Source of the DNA: Mucilaginibacter sp.
GTDB taxonomy: Bacteria > Bacteroidota > Bacteroidia > Sphingobacteriales > Sphingobacteriaceae
DNA length: 64,000 nucleotides
Reading direction: 5' to 3'
NCBI RefSeq assembly: GCF_025362475.1
Contig: NZ_JANYGH010000023.1
Coordinates: 177,404-241,403, forward strand
Shown here: positions 17,528 through 25,078 of the stretch, piece by piece
How positions within the stretch are numbered: the stretch's first letter is position 1
Layout: every line of letters starts with the position of its first letter
Notes under the pieces: generated by a model
Told to the model about the DNA's origin: nothing
Database searches by the model: none
Seen by the model: the letters and a program-made list of their open reading frames with translations, nothing else
Made by a program: the position numbers and the translations under genes

Positions 17528-17611
17528 TCATTGGGCAAGGTTTAGGTTAATTTTTTTTTCATAGAGACTCGAAATTCCAAAGCATTCATTGTTGATTGCA
17601 AATCTTTCCAT
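17528..17611 (-). CDS. 27-residue small protein
   Basis: A 27-codon ORF that begins MERFAINNECFGISS and ends NLAQ. It is short but has a complete set of expression signals: a Shine-Dalgarno-like GAGGG five bases before the ATG, an exact TACTTTTG -7 box 22 bp upstream, the TACGGGAAACCGTA palindrome beyond that, and a terminator 27 bp after the stop. The N-terminal sequence is reminiscent of the leader segment of small secreted peptides, but no double-glycine site is present. It could be a functional small protein, a leader ORF or a decayed peptide gene; no homologue search was possible. Confidence 0.4.
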   Translation of the reverse strand: MERFAINNECFGISSLYEKKINLNLAQ

Positions 17612-17633
17612 AGTTTCCCTCGTTGTGACTTTT

Positions 17634-17677
17634 CAAAAGTAGCCAGGACCACCGCGTTTTTTATACGGGAAACCGTA
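17634..17677 (-). promoter_or_regulatory. Promoter with TACGGGAAACCGTA palindrome, site 1
   Basis: Palindrome at 17664-17677 (arms TACGG/CCGTA around GAAA), then exactly 22 nt, then a consensus -7 box TACTTTTG (minus strand) at 17634-17641. It would drive the 27-codon ORF at 17528. The same layout recurs at 18490-18533. Confidence 0.65.
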
Positions 17678-17901
17678 AATCACGAATTATTTTATAGATA
17701 ATCAAACGCTGTTTGACAGATGTCCATACACTTTAGCTGTCTGATTATTGCCGTTACTCTTATTTGAATTCAGCTGGGGCTTTTTTTCGGAACGATCAAC
17801 AACGACGATGTTAAAATGGGAACAAAGAAAATAAGTACGGCAACCAGACCACAAATAATATTTCACCAGGAACTTATCATCAGAACAGTTTATCAAGAAG
17901 A

Positions 17902-18093
17902 TTATTTTTCCAACCCGCATAAAGTTTTCTGTTCTTTCTTTGCTCGCTCCAGCGTTATTTTTATGGTGCGGCCGGTACAATTACTCAGTCCGCGACAGCT
18001 TGATTTGTAATGGTACGTGGTGGCGCTCCTGCTATCACAGATGTAAACTATTGTTGGCCTTTTGCAGTTGATGCCGGCAAGCAAAATCAGCAC
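17902..18093 (-). CDS. Small cysteine-containing secreted protein or lipoprotein
   Basis: Mature part reads IVYICDSRSATTYHYKSSC followed by RGLSNC and TLCGLEK, a pattern seen in short Bacteroidota proteins with a YxC...YH...C.GL..C...C core that may bind a metal. A hydrophobic signal (LLVLILLAGINC) precedes it with a lipobox-like end. The listed start is GTG at 18091-18093. The frame extends upstream through KTALL to a CTG at 18109-18111, where an ATG would be expected from the signal-peptide layout, and a stop lies just before. It is about 50 bp downstream of the DUF3892 gene on the same strand and probably on its transcript. Function unknown. Confidence 0.6.
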   Translation of the reverse strand: MLILLAGINCKRPTIVYICDSRSATTYHYKSSCRGLSNCTGRTIKITLERAKKEQKTLCGLEK

Positions 18094-18157
18094 AAGTAAG
18101 GCTGTTTTCAGGTATACTGTCCTTCACATGGCAAAAGTCCTTCCGTTCATGATGGGG

Positions 18158-18457
18158 TTATAACCACGCATAATTCATCAGGTGAGCAAGATTGTCGGTC
18201 ATCTTATTATCCGGGTTTGATCTTAAATATTTCCTGTTGAACACTTCTACCTGCTCTCCATCCCGCCAAAAGCAGGTTTGGTAATCCCATATCCAGGTTA
18301 CCGCTTCGTTCAGCGGATTACTGAGTAATTTTAAGGCGATAGTCTTGTCTGTTTTTTCTGCCCTGTAAATAATTGGTTCGATTACTTCATGAACTGCATA
18401 GTGCGTGATCACACCATTCGCATCTTTCCATACTCCTGAAATTTTAAACTTTGCCAT
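18158..18457 (-). CDS. DUF3892-domain protein
   Basis: 99 residues that match the DUF3892 pattern over their whole length: KFKISGVWKDANGVITHYA at the N-terminus and KYLRSNPDNKMTDNLAHLM at the C-terminus. Small, soluble, function unknown in the family. It starts 33 bp after a perfect TAACTTTG -7 box with the TACGGGAAACCGTA palindrome 22 nt further up, so it is likely controlled by the factor that binds that palindrome, perhaps the adjacent response regulator. Confidence 0.85.
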   Translation of the reverse strand: MAKFKISGVWKDANGVITHYAVHEVIEPIIYRAEKTDKTIALKLLSNPLNEAVTWIWDYQTCFWRDGEQVEVFNRKYLRSNPDNKMTDNLAHLMNYAWL

Positions 18458-18489
18458 TTTTTAATAAATCTCTCATTGGTTTAACAACT

Positions 18490-18533
18490 CAAAGTTATCC
18501 TGTCGGAAAGTTTATTTTTTACGGGAAACCGTA
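18490..18533 (-). promoter_or_regulatory. Promoter with TACGGGAAACCGTA palindrome, site 2
   Basis: Palindrome at 18520-18533, 22-nt spacer, consensus -7 box TAACTTTG (minus strand) at 18490-18497, and the DUF3892 start codon 33 bp on. Both this copy and site 1 are flanked on the outer side by GAATTATT, so similarity extends over about 30 bp. Confidence 0.68.
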
Positions 18534-18717
18534 AAGGCTGGAATTATTCTTTTCTGGAGATCAGCGCTTTATTATGTTAACAGTGTAATAGTGTATTTAA
18601 CGGCTCCTTATATTTATTGCTCTGTCGAAATTATGTAAATCATGCCAATCGACATAAAACATGGGTGAGATATGCTGTTGCCAACGCGGAACGACCGGTA
18701 TGGAACAGTGCAAACAA

Positions 18718-19383
18718 TCAGATAATTCCCATGTCTTTGCAATAGGCGACCAGCTGTTCGTTCTTGAAAAAGCCGAGGGTTTCCCTGATCTGGTTTAGCC
18801 GTTTTTCCATACTGCTTAAGCTGGCCGGGCGTACCTGGTTTTGCTGGAGATAGGCCGGGATATCTTTTTGGTGCATGCCTTTGGAAAGCTGGGAAATGAT
18901 CAGGATATCATAAGAGGTAAAATCGTGTGCGTTTTTTTGTTTCATGGCCTGCCTGAACTCTATGGGAAAATGTTGTTTGTTTTTATAGATGTTCTCGATG
19001 GCGGCTTTGAGTTCCTGGGCATCACGCCGGGCTTTGCGGACGTAACCGTTGATATGACAGCCCTCCACAAGGTCCCCGATAACGGCTGTTTTATGCTCGG
19101 CTGAAAACACGATCACTTTCAGGCCGGGCTGCACCTGCCGGGCGGCGGCAATAAGGGCCGCCCCGCCAGCGAGTTTTTGCTCCCGGCCATCGTCCTCAAA
19201 AGAAAGATCGGTAATCAGCAACTCGTAAGGCTGCTCATCCCGAAGGCCCTGTTGGATGCGCAGGAGGGCGTCATCACAGTAATAGGCATAGTCTACATCG
19301 ACGATACCGAGGTCCTTCAAGGTTCTTTGTACAGAAATATTGGCGCTTTCCTGGTCTTCTGCTATAAGTACGGTTTTAAACAT
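18718..19383 (-). CDS. Response regulator with C-terminal HTH-like domain
   Basis: 221 residues. Receiver domain (1-125) with acidic pocket EDQ at 9-11, phospho-acceptor Asp in ELLITDLSFED and the conserved Ser/Lys region VIVFSAEHK and VRKARRD. The C-terminal ~75 residues (DILIISQLSKGMHQKDIPAYLQQ...SSMEKRLNQIRETLGFF) are a LuxR-like helix-turn-helix with divergent sequence, typical of Bacteroidota regulators paired with TPR kinases. It starts 11 bp after the stop of the kinase gene at 19395, so the two form a cognate pair. It is a candidate binder of the TACGGGAAACCGTA sites just downstream. Confidence 0.88.
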   Translation of the reverse strand: MFKTVLIAEDQESANISVQRTLKDLGIVDVDYAYYCDDALLRIQQGLRDEQPYELLITDLSFEDDGREQKLAGGAALIAAARQVQPGLKVIVFSAEHKTAVIGDLVEGCHINGYVRKARRDAQELKAAIENIYKNKQHFPIEFRQAMKQKNAHDFTSYDILIISQLSKGMHQKDIPAYLQQNQVRPASLSSMEKRLNQIRETLGFFKNEQLVAYCKDMGII

Positions 19384-19394
19384 AATGGTGCTAT

Positions 19395-21065
19395 TTAGGC
19401 AGTCGGGAAGGCTATCTGAATGCCGAGCCCTTTGCCTGCGTTGTTGTCAAAAATAATACTGCCCCGGATCACTTTTATACGGTTTCCCGTATTGTTCAGG
19501 CCATTTTTATGCGGCGCGTTTTTGGGGATGCCGACGCCGTCATCACCATAGTGAATACGTATCCGGTGATCGTGCCTTTCAAACAGGATAGCAACATTAG
19601 CTGCCCGGCTATGTTTTTTCATATTCACCATTAGCTCCTGCAGAATATAGTATAATTCCTGCCGGACAGTGACGCTGACCGCTTTCCATAGCGCTTCAGT
19701 GTTTCCGACCAGGGCCACCCGGACCTGGTCTGTGGCGAAGGAGCTTAGCAAAGCAGATACCAGGGTATGGAAATCCTGTCCGCTGAGCCAGGGTTCGTCA
19801 TAAGAGATATCCCGGGATTTTTCATACATCTCCTCTATCCTGTCCAGTAAATGCTCTTTATCCAGATCGACCTGGTTTTCAATCTCCGACATCATCCGGT
19901 ATAAGCCGTTGGCGACGACGTCATGTACTTTTTTGGAGGTCCGGAGCTGGTTTTCCCGGATCTTTTCCTGGGCTTGGCGCTCCAGTCGCCTTTTTCGTTT
20001 TCGGTACCACCAGGCAGCAAAAACAGATCCGGCTGTCAGCAGAAAAAGGGAACTATACAGCAGCACGCCCTGTTTGAAAAGCTGGTATTTTTTTTCGGTA
20101 TTGTCTTTTTGCAACCGGAGGTTGTCTATTTTGTTCTTTTCCACGCCATAACGAATGAGCGCGAACTGGTTTTTGGCCGCCTTGCGTGCCGCCTGCACGC
20201 TGTCACCGAGATGCTGGTAACGTATAAAATATTGCCGGGCATCAGCCGGGCCAGCTACCCGGACCAATTTCTCCAGGGCTTCCAGCTGGTCGTCCGGGCT
20301 CTTCAAACGCCGTGCAACGTCAAGCATGGCCCGGGCATAAAACAGGGCGGAATCCGGCTGCGAAGGAAGATAATAATCGGCCAGGTGGGCAAAACTCGAA
20401 TTTTGTCCCCAGAGGTCTTTTTCCCGCGTCCGGATATTCAGGGCTTTTAATAATTCGGGAGCAGCATGATACCGCGGATCGGCAAGCCATTTCGTTGTGG
20501 CCATATTGGTTAATATCCGGGCATAACCCGAACCATTTGTTCCGGTTTGCCTGATTACCGAGCTGTAAAGCTTCAGCGCATACGGGTAGTCTTTCTTTTG
20601 CTGGTAAGCATTGGCTTTATTGTTCAGGATAACGGATATCCGGAGGCTGTCATCAGTAAACCGGATAGCCTGGTCATAAAAAGCGATAGCGGCATCCTCA
20701 TTTTTAAGGTTAAAGCTGGTCATCCCCAATTCATTATAATCGTTAGCCAGGCAACTGCGATCCCGGGCATTCTTTTCATCTAAAAATTTTAAGGATAGCG
20801 ACAGGCTTTCCTGGGCCCCGAAATCATCGCCGGCGTCGGATTGGATCACGGCCATATTGTTGTAGGCCATGGCGATCTGCAGGCTGTCCCTGGAACTGGA
20901 AACGATTTTATTAAAATAGTAAAACGCGGAATCATTTTGTCGGGACAGCCAGGCATAGGCTTTCTTGTAATCGCCCCAGTTGCTCTTCAGAACCGGTCGC
21001 TTGGTTTGCTGGCAGGAAAACAAGATCAACAGGCAAAGGGGAACGAAAACCAATAGTTTTTTCAA
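19395..21065 (-). CDS. TPR lipoprotein-type sensor histidine kinase
   Basis: 556 residues. A lipoprotein signal (MKKLLVFVPLCLLILFSCQQ), TPR repeats (about 30-290), a transmembrane helix around residue 335 (GVLLYSSLFLLTAGSVFAAWW), a NarL-type dimerisation domain with the His in SKKVHDVVANGLYRMM, and a HATPase_c domain (ELMVNMKKHSRA as N box, YGDDGVGIP as G1, LNNTGNRIKVIRG as G2). It senses a signal outside the membrane and phosphorylates the response regulator encoded 11 bp downstream. The G2-box codons contain an exact TACGGGAAACCGTA palindrome (19478-19491). Confidence 0.9.
   Translation of the reverse strand: MKKLLVFVPLCLLILFSCQQTKRPVLKSNWGDYKKAYAWLSRQNDSAFYYFNKIVSSSRDSLQIAMAYNNMAVIQSDAGDDFGAQESLSLSLKFLDEKNARDRSCLANDYNELGMTSFNLKNEDAAIAFYDQAIRFTDDSLRISVILNNKANAYQQKKDYPYALKLYSSVIRQTGTNGSGYARILTNMATTKWLADPRYHAAPELLKALNIRTREKDLWGQNSSFAHLADYYLPSQPDSALFYARAMLDVARRLKSPDDQLEALEKLVRVAGPADARQYFIRYQHLGDSVQAARKAAKNQFALIRYGVEKNKIDNLRLQKDNTEKKYQLFKQGVLLYSSLFLLTAGSVFAAWWYRKRKRRLERQAQEKIRENQLRTSKKVHDVVANGLYRMMSEIENQVDLDKEHLLDRIEEMYEKSRDISYDEPWLSGQDFHTLVSALLSSFATDQVRVALVGNTEALWKAVSVTVRQELYYILQELMVNMKKHSRAANVAILFERHDHRIRIHYGDDGVGIPKNAPHKNGLNNTGNRIKVIRGSIIFDNNAGKGLGIQIAFPTA
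19478..19491. promoter_or_regulatory. Third TACGGGAAACCGTA palindrome, inside the kinase gene
   Basis: Exact 14-base match to the two promoter palindromes, here encoding part of NTGNRIK in the HATPase G2 box. It has no -7 box at the 22-nt spacing seen in the promoters. It may be a chance result of coding, or a regulatory site within the operon before the response regulator gene. Confidence 0.3.
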
Positions 21066-21148
21066 GGGGGATATTTTCTGCTAAAAATATAAAAAGCGAT
21101 CCGGAACGCCAACCGGGTTGGCCAGTAAAAAGTAAGGTAAAATTTACT

Positions 21149-21519
21149 ATGCCGGCCCCGCCGCTGATAAGAAATAAATTGCAGGCGCAAAAGACCATTG
21201 CCGTTAGTGGATTTATTACCAGGCGCATTATCAATAATAATGGGAGTATACAAATTCTGCTGACGGTGACTGACCTGGTAGCGCAGACGCTGAACAAATA
21301 CTCGGAGCACGGAATCAAAAAGATCGAATTGCTGCAGGCCAAAGCGGCGGCAGGTTTCCGGGATGTCTACAACTGGCTGAAAGCAAAGATCATCAACGAA
21401 GAGCCCTTTAAGATTGGAATCACCATCGGAAATCCGGCATTATTGACAATGATATCAAGCACCAGCTCCGAGAGTCTATCGGCTTTTACGACCTGTGTTT
21501 CCACCAGATGATCAAATAA
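21149..21519 (+). pseudogene. Exonuclease VII large subunit-like gene remnant, frameshifted
   Basis: The frame from 21149 reads PPLIRNKLQAQKTIAVSGFI, TLNKYSEHGIKKIELLQAK, GFRDVYNWLKAKIINEEPF and then IGITIG. From 21431 the match continues in the next frame as SGIIDNDIKHQLRESIGFYD before TAA at 21517-21519. A single missing A in the run at 21430-21433 explains the shift. This matches, from memory, the OB-fold and start of the catalytic part of XseA-like proteins of Bacteroidota. Only about a third of such a gene is present, and the 5' part is also missing or altered. The family call is by recall and needs a search; the frame jump itself is visible in the sequence. Confidence 0.5.
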
Positions 21520-21522
21520 AAA

Positions 21523-21548
21523 GACAGGCAAGCCGGGGCCTGCCTGTC
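21523..21548 (+). terminator. GC-rich hairpin after the remnant
   Basis: GACAGGCA ... TGCCTGTC, a perfect 8-bp stem with further GGC/GCC pairing in the loop, right after the TAA at 21517. It lacks a T-run. It could also serve the minus-strand gene that ends at 21557. Confidence 0.5.
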
Positions 21549-21556
21549 TATGAAAT

Positions 21557-21709
21557 TTAACTGCCTGGGGGCGGCGGAAGATGTCCGTTATCGCCGCCGG
21601 TATCCGTGGTGGCGTTAGTCACTGTACCGGTGTTATTTTTATTATGGTGGCCTTGATTATGTGCAGGGCATGCGAAAGCCAGAAAGAGTGTAAAAAACAG
21701 GGTAAACAT
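21557..21709 (-). CDS. Small lipoprotein-like peptide
   Basis: About 50 residues from an internal ATG at 21707-21709: a signal peptide (MFTLFFTLFLAFACPAH) with a cysteine in lipobox position, then a low-complexity tail rich in N, T, G and ending HLPPPPGS. The frame is open 15 codons further upstream, but the hydrophobic start is best placed at 21709. Short G/P-tailed secreted peptides like this are common in Bacteroidota; function unknown. Confidence 0.5.
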   Translation of the reverse strand: MFTLFFTLFLAFACPAHNQGHHNKNNTGTVTNATTDTGGDNGHLPPPPGS

Positions 21710-21981
21710 TTTCAAAAAATTTAAGGGTGAATAAATCCTGCAGCGGTCCGACAAACCACTTGGGAGCCATACTGCAAACCGCGTAAGAAGCGCTTCTTAC
21801 CTTTTTTGGGAAGTGTGGGCATTGATCGCGGAGGCCGGCAACTGCTTCCCAAGCCGGCTGACGGCATCCGCTTTCTCTGCTTTTAATGAAACCTGCCTGG
21901 TGCACCAGACCCTGCCAGCTATGCAGGTTGTTACTGATTTCTGAAGCAAATGTAGGGCGGCATAAATCGCTTACCGGCAAT

Positions 21982-22046
21982 GGATTCCGGAAATTCCGAT
22001 CATTCCGGCGGGATTCCGGAAATTCCTTGAGGATTCCGAGAATTCC
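21982..22046. repeat. Three GGATTCCGGAAATTCC repeats upstream of an unknown gene
   Basis: Copies at 21982-21997 and 22011-22026 are identical; the third at 22031-22046 differs at two bases (GGATTCCGAGAATTCC). Another ATTCCGG lies between copies one and two. Each copy contains the self-complementary TTCCGGAA. They end 27 bp before the ATG of the 314-aa gene. Confidence 0.7.
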
Positions 22047-22073
22047 GTTAGCTTTACCTTAAATTGTTTTGGA

Positions 22074-23018
22074 ATGTTTACTGATTACCAATCACAAGTC
22101 CTGCTGACCTATCACAAAATAAAAGCCGACCATCAGCTTTCGCCGAATTTATTGCACTCTACTCCGGCTAAGCTGCGGGCAGAATGTGTGGCGGTGCTCA
22201 ATGAAAGATATCGGCAAAAGGATGAGGAGATACTCAAAATATTTTTTGGATCGCAGGAAAATGAAGCCGCGTACATGCGGACGATACGAAAATTTGAGGC
22301 AGACAAGTTTAAACCCCTGGATAATTACCTGAAGGGTAATACAGCTGAAACAGATGAAAAAAATATTGAATTGCTGGCTTGGCTGATCGATTTTAACGCA
22401 AGGCCCTACAGGTGGGATTTCTCCTATCGATCTGCGGACACCGACGGTAAACACGCGGCTGACCTGGAACAAAACGAAACAGAGCATGAGCCGGTTACAC
22501 CGGTTCCCCTTAATTTCGCCGAACAACCAAAGGGCATTCAAATGATCGGGGTGTATGAAACGGATGATGTACAGCCAATATTCGAACCAAACAAGTTGCA
22601 CGCCAAAACAATACCGGTACCCAAACTCAGGAACGCGATCATATTATTGCTCATGATGACCATCGCAGGCGGAGGAGTTTACATGGTAATTAACCCGACC
22701 GGGCAGGAGAAATGTATGTACTGGACGGGCGACCATTATCAGTCCGTTTCCTGTAACCAAAAAGCAGGCGATGTCCCGATATATGCCCTGGACACGCTTA
22801 GACTCACTCATTTCAGGAAGATTACAACACCCGACACGATCACCAGGAAATCTTTGGGAAGTGTCTGGTATTCAAAAATAGATAATGTGGTAGAATTCTA
22901 CACCGCCGATGGGTTTCATCCGATGCACACCGAGAGGAAGCTGAAACCACTGACTGACTATATATGGGAAAAGTATATTGTTGGTAAAAAAGCAATACTA
23001 TCAGCTTCCAGACATTAA
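22074..23018 (+). CDS. Hypothetical protein with one transmembrane helix
   Basis: 314 residues. A soluble, charged N-terminal part (about 1-185), one transmembrane helix near residues 187-205 (NAIILLLMMTIAGGGVYMVI), then an outer domain with two cysteines (EKCMYWTGDHYQSVSCNQK) and FHPMHTERKLKPLTDYIWEKYI. This is not a family I recognise. The N-terminal cytoplasmic and C-terminal periplasmic layout would suit a signalling or anti-sigma type protein, but no motif proves it. The short repeats just upstream are likely its regulatory region. Confidence 0.7.
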   Translation: MFTDYQSQVLLTYHKIKADHQLSPNLLHSTPAKLRAECVAVLNERYRQKDEEILKIFFGSQENEAAYMRTIRKFEADKFKPLDNYLKGNTAETDEKNIELLAWLIDFNARPYRWDFSYRSADTDGKHAADLEQNETEHEPVTPVPLNFAEQPKGIQMIGVYETDDVQPIFEPNKLHAKTIPVPKLRNAIILLLMMTIAGGGVYMVINPTGQEKCMYWTGDHYQSVSCNQKAGDVPIYALDTLRLTHFRKITTPDTITRKSLGSVWYSKIDNVVEFYTADGFHPMHTERKLKPLTDYIWEKYIVGKKAILSASRH

Positions 23019-23323
23019 AAGCGGCGCTGGCAAATCCGGTAAAGAGTTTAAGTGGCGAATGATCGATTTCGTTTGACCGATTACTCGTAACAATCTGTTT
23101 TGACAGGAAATAAAAAGCATTGCTTTTGTGCCTTGTCCTGCCTTGTCTAGGGCTACATACTGCGATATTTGAATACTTTTTTTAGGTTTATAGGTGAATA
23201 TTGCCTCTAATTTTATATTTAGCTTCGGTCAATATCAGGTTTAGTACAAATTCCCCACCGTGGTCCTGGCCAGTTTTTACTATAATTGGTAATCACTTAT
23301 CTTTAGGACAAATACTACCGTTT
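23019..23323. other. Intergenic region, nothing definite
   Basis: About 305 bp. It contains the open frame upstream of the sugar dehydrogenase start but no convincing gene or structure. Confidence 0.4.
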
Positions 23324-24775
23324 ATGAAAAAGACCCTGATGATATTAGGCCTGCTGGCCATCCCTGTATTATTCATTTGCAGTCAACGTCGCGGTCATCA
23401 GGCAGGCGACGATAAAGGTTATGTGATTGATACTTTAGCGTCAAATCTTGTTGTACCATGGCAGATCGTATTTTTACCCGATAAATCTTTGCTGTTTACG
23501 GAGCGGCCTGGACGCGTGCGTTTGTTTCGCAACGGTAAACTGAGGGATAAGCCGATCCTCGTGGTACACGATATACCATTGCGCAATAAAACCGGCATGT
23601 TGGGAATGGCCATCCACCCCAACTTTCTCCAAAATCATTTTGTTTACCTGGCGCATGACTATGGGACTGCTGATGCGATGAACCTAAAAGTTGTGAGATA
23701 TGAGTTCATGAATGACACCTTGATCAATCCAAAGATCATCATCGACGGATTGCCTGCCAATCAAAATCATACCGGCTGCCGGCTGGTTTTTGGTCCAGAC
23801 CATAAATTATGGGTGACTACAGGCGATGCCGACCAGCCCATACGGGCGCAGGATTTGAAGTACTATAACGGAAAGGTGTTGCGCATTAACGACGACGGCA
23901 CTATTCCTACAGATAATCCTTTCTTTAAAAATGATACCGCAAAAAAAGAAATATGGACCTATGGACACCGTAATGTACAGGGACTGGTATTTGAACCCGG
24001 CACCGGTACACTGTTCAACACCGAACATGGCCCAACTGGCGGCGATGAGATCAACATTGATAAAAAGGGGGATAATTACGGCTGGCCTATTATTCATCAC
24101 CGGGAAAAGCACGAGGGTATGCATTCGCCGCTGGCAGAGTTTACACCCTCGATAGCACCAGGAGAAGCCTTGTTTTATACCGCAGGTGCTTTTCCGCAAT
24201 TAAAAAACAATTTGTTAATAGCCTGCCTGAGAGGTGAGGGTATATTGCGCGTAACACTTCATCACGATACGGTTGCCAGTGAAGAGATGCTGCTAAAAAA
24301 CACATACGGCCGCATCAGGTCGATTGCAACCGGTTCTGACGGATATATCTATTTTTCCACTTCACAGGAAGACCCGGTTGAAGGTAAGCACAGGCCTGGT
24401 TTTGATATGTTATTACGTATGCGGCCTGCGGGAAGCAGAAATACTGATATAGCGGGGCAAAAGCTCATGACAACTGCTCCGCAAAATACCAAACCAATAG
24501 CTGCAAGAACAGGAGCCGCGCTCTTTCAACAATTGTGTGCCAGTTGTCATGGCGACAGGTTACAGGGCAAAATGGGCAGCACGCCAAACCTCGCCGCAGG
24601 CAAATTCCTTCATGGGGCAGATAAAGCGTCCATTAACCGCAACATTACCAACGGCATTATGAACAAAGGTATGCCGTCATGGAATGGCGCCATCAGTAAA
24701 GCAGATATTTCGAGGTTGACCGAATATATTTACGCGCATAACCGTAAACACTCAATTAAAAAGACCAGTCATTGA
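23324..24775 (+). CDS. PQQ-dependent sugar dehydrogenase fused to cytochrome c
   Basis: 483 residues from ATG 23324 (MKKTLMILGLLAIPVLFICSQ as lipoprotein-type signal); the frame is open 41 codons further but that part is not signal-like. Residues about 45-380 are a six-bladed soluble glucose/aldose dehydrogenase-type propeller (VVPWQIVFLPDKSLLFTERP, NHTGCRLVFGPDHKLWVTTG, EHGPTGGDEINI). A class I cytochrome c domain follows with CASCHG and the Met ligand in KGMPSWNG. It probably oxidises an aldose in the periplasm and passes electrons to its own haem. It is a single-gene unit with a hairpin about 150 bp downstream. Confidence 0.88.
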   Translation: MKKTLMILGLLAIPVLFICSQRRGHQAGDDKGYVIDTLASNLVVPWQIVFLPDKSLLFTERPGRVRLFRNGKLRDKPILVVHDIPLRNKTGMLGMAIHPNFLQNHFVYLAHDYGTADAMNLKVVRYEFMNDTLINPKIIIDGLPANQNHTGCRLVFGPDHKLWVTTGDADQPIRAQDLKYYNGKVLRINDDGTIPTDNPFFKNDTAKKEIWTYGHRNVQGLVFEPGTGTLFNTEHGPTGGDEINIDKKGDNYGWPIIHHREKHEGMHSPLAEFTPSIAPGEALFYTAGAFPQLKNNLLIACLRGEGILRVTLHHDTVASEEMLLKNTYGRIRSIATGSDGYIYFSTSQEDPVEGKHRPGFDMLLRMRPAGSRNTDIAGQKLMTTAPQNTKPIAARTGAALFQQLCASCHGDRLQGKMGSTPNLAAGKFLHGADKASINRNITNGIMNKGMPSWNGAISKADISRLTEYIYAHNRKHSIKKTSH

Positions 24776-24928
24776 TAACGTGCAATTCAGGTACTTAAAC
24801 CTTGATTTCGATTGCGGCCACCAGAAAACATGCATCTGCATGCGGTTTATTCACTAAACCGCTAGTCAAAAACTGGAAGAGCAGAAGAAAGAAAAAACAG
24901 GGAGAAATCTGTATCGTCAAGAGCACTG

Positions 24929-24971
24929 AACGGAAAAGATCACAATGGCTTGCAATCTTTCCCGTTTTTTT
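24929..24971 (+). terminator. Rho-independent terminator
   Basis: AACGGAAAAGAT ... ATCTTTCCCGTT, a 12-bp stem with one mismatch, loop of 14 nt, followed by a T-run. It ends the dehydrogenase transcript. Confidence 0.7.
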
Positions 24972-25009
24972 ATACGCTAACTTGCTGTTAATCTGATACA
25001 TTATGGACC

Positions 25010-25045
25010 AGTCCGAGAATTTATGGAATAATGAAATAAGTATTT
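25010..25045. repeat. 36-bp imperfect direct repeat, copy A
   Basis: Begins AGTCCGAGAA and ends TAATGAAATAAGTATTT. The copy at 27641-27676 has the same length and matches at about 30 of 36 positions. The two flank the regulator/Asp-box gene pair. Confidence 0.55.
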
Positions 25046-25078
25046 ATTTGGGAATCAAGTTCAATTCTAATATTCTTC

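Noticed and set aside
17702..17980. 92-codon minus-strand open frame
   Set aside because: It overlaps the better supported small Cys protein in another frame and has basic, low-complexity composition without a signal or domain.
24795..25001. Overlapping open frames on both strands after the sugar dehydrogenase
   Set aside because: They span the terminator hairpin and have no recognisable domain; the two-strand openness is due to composition.
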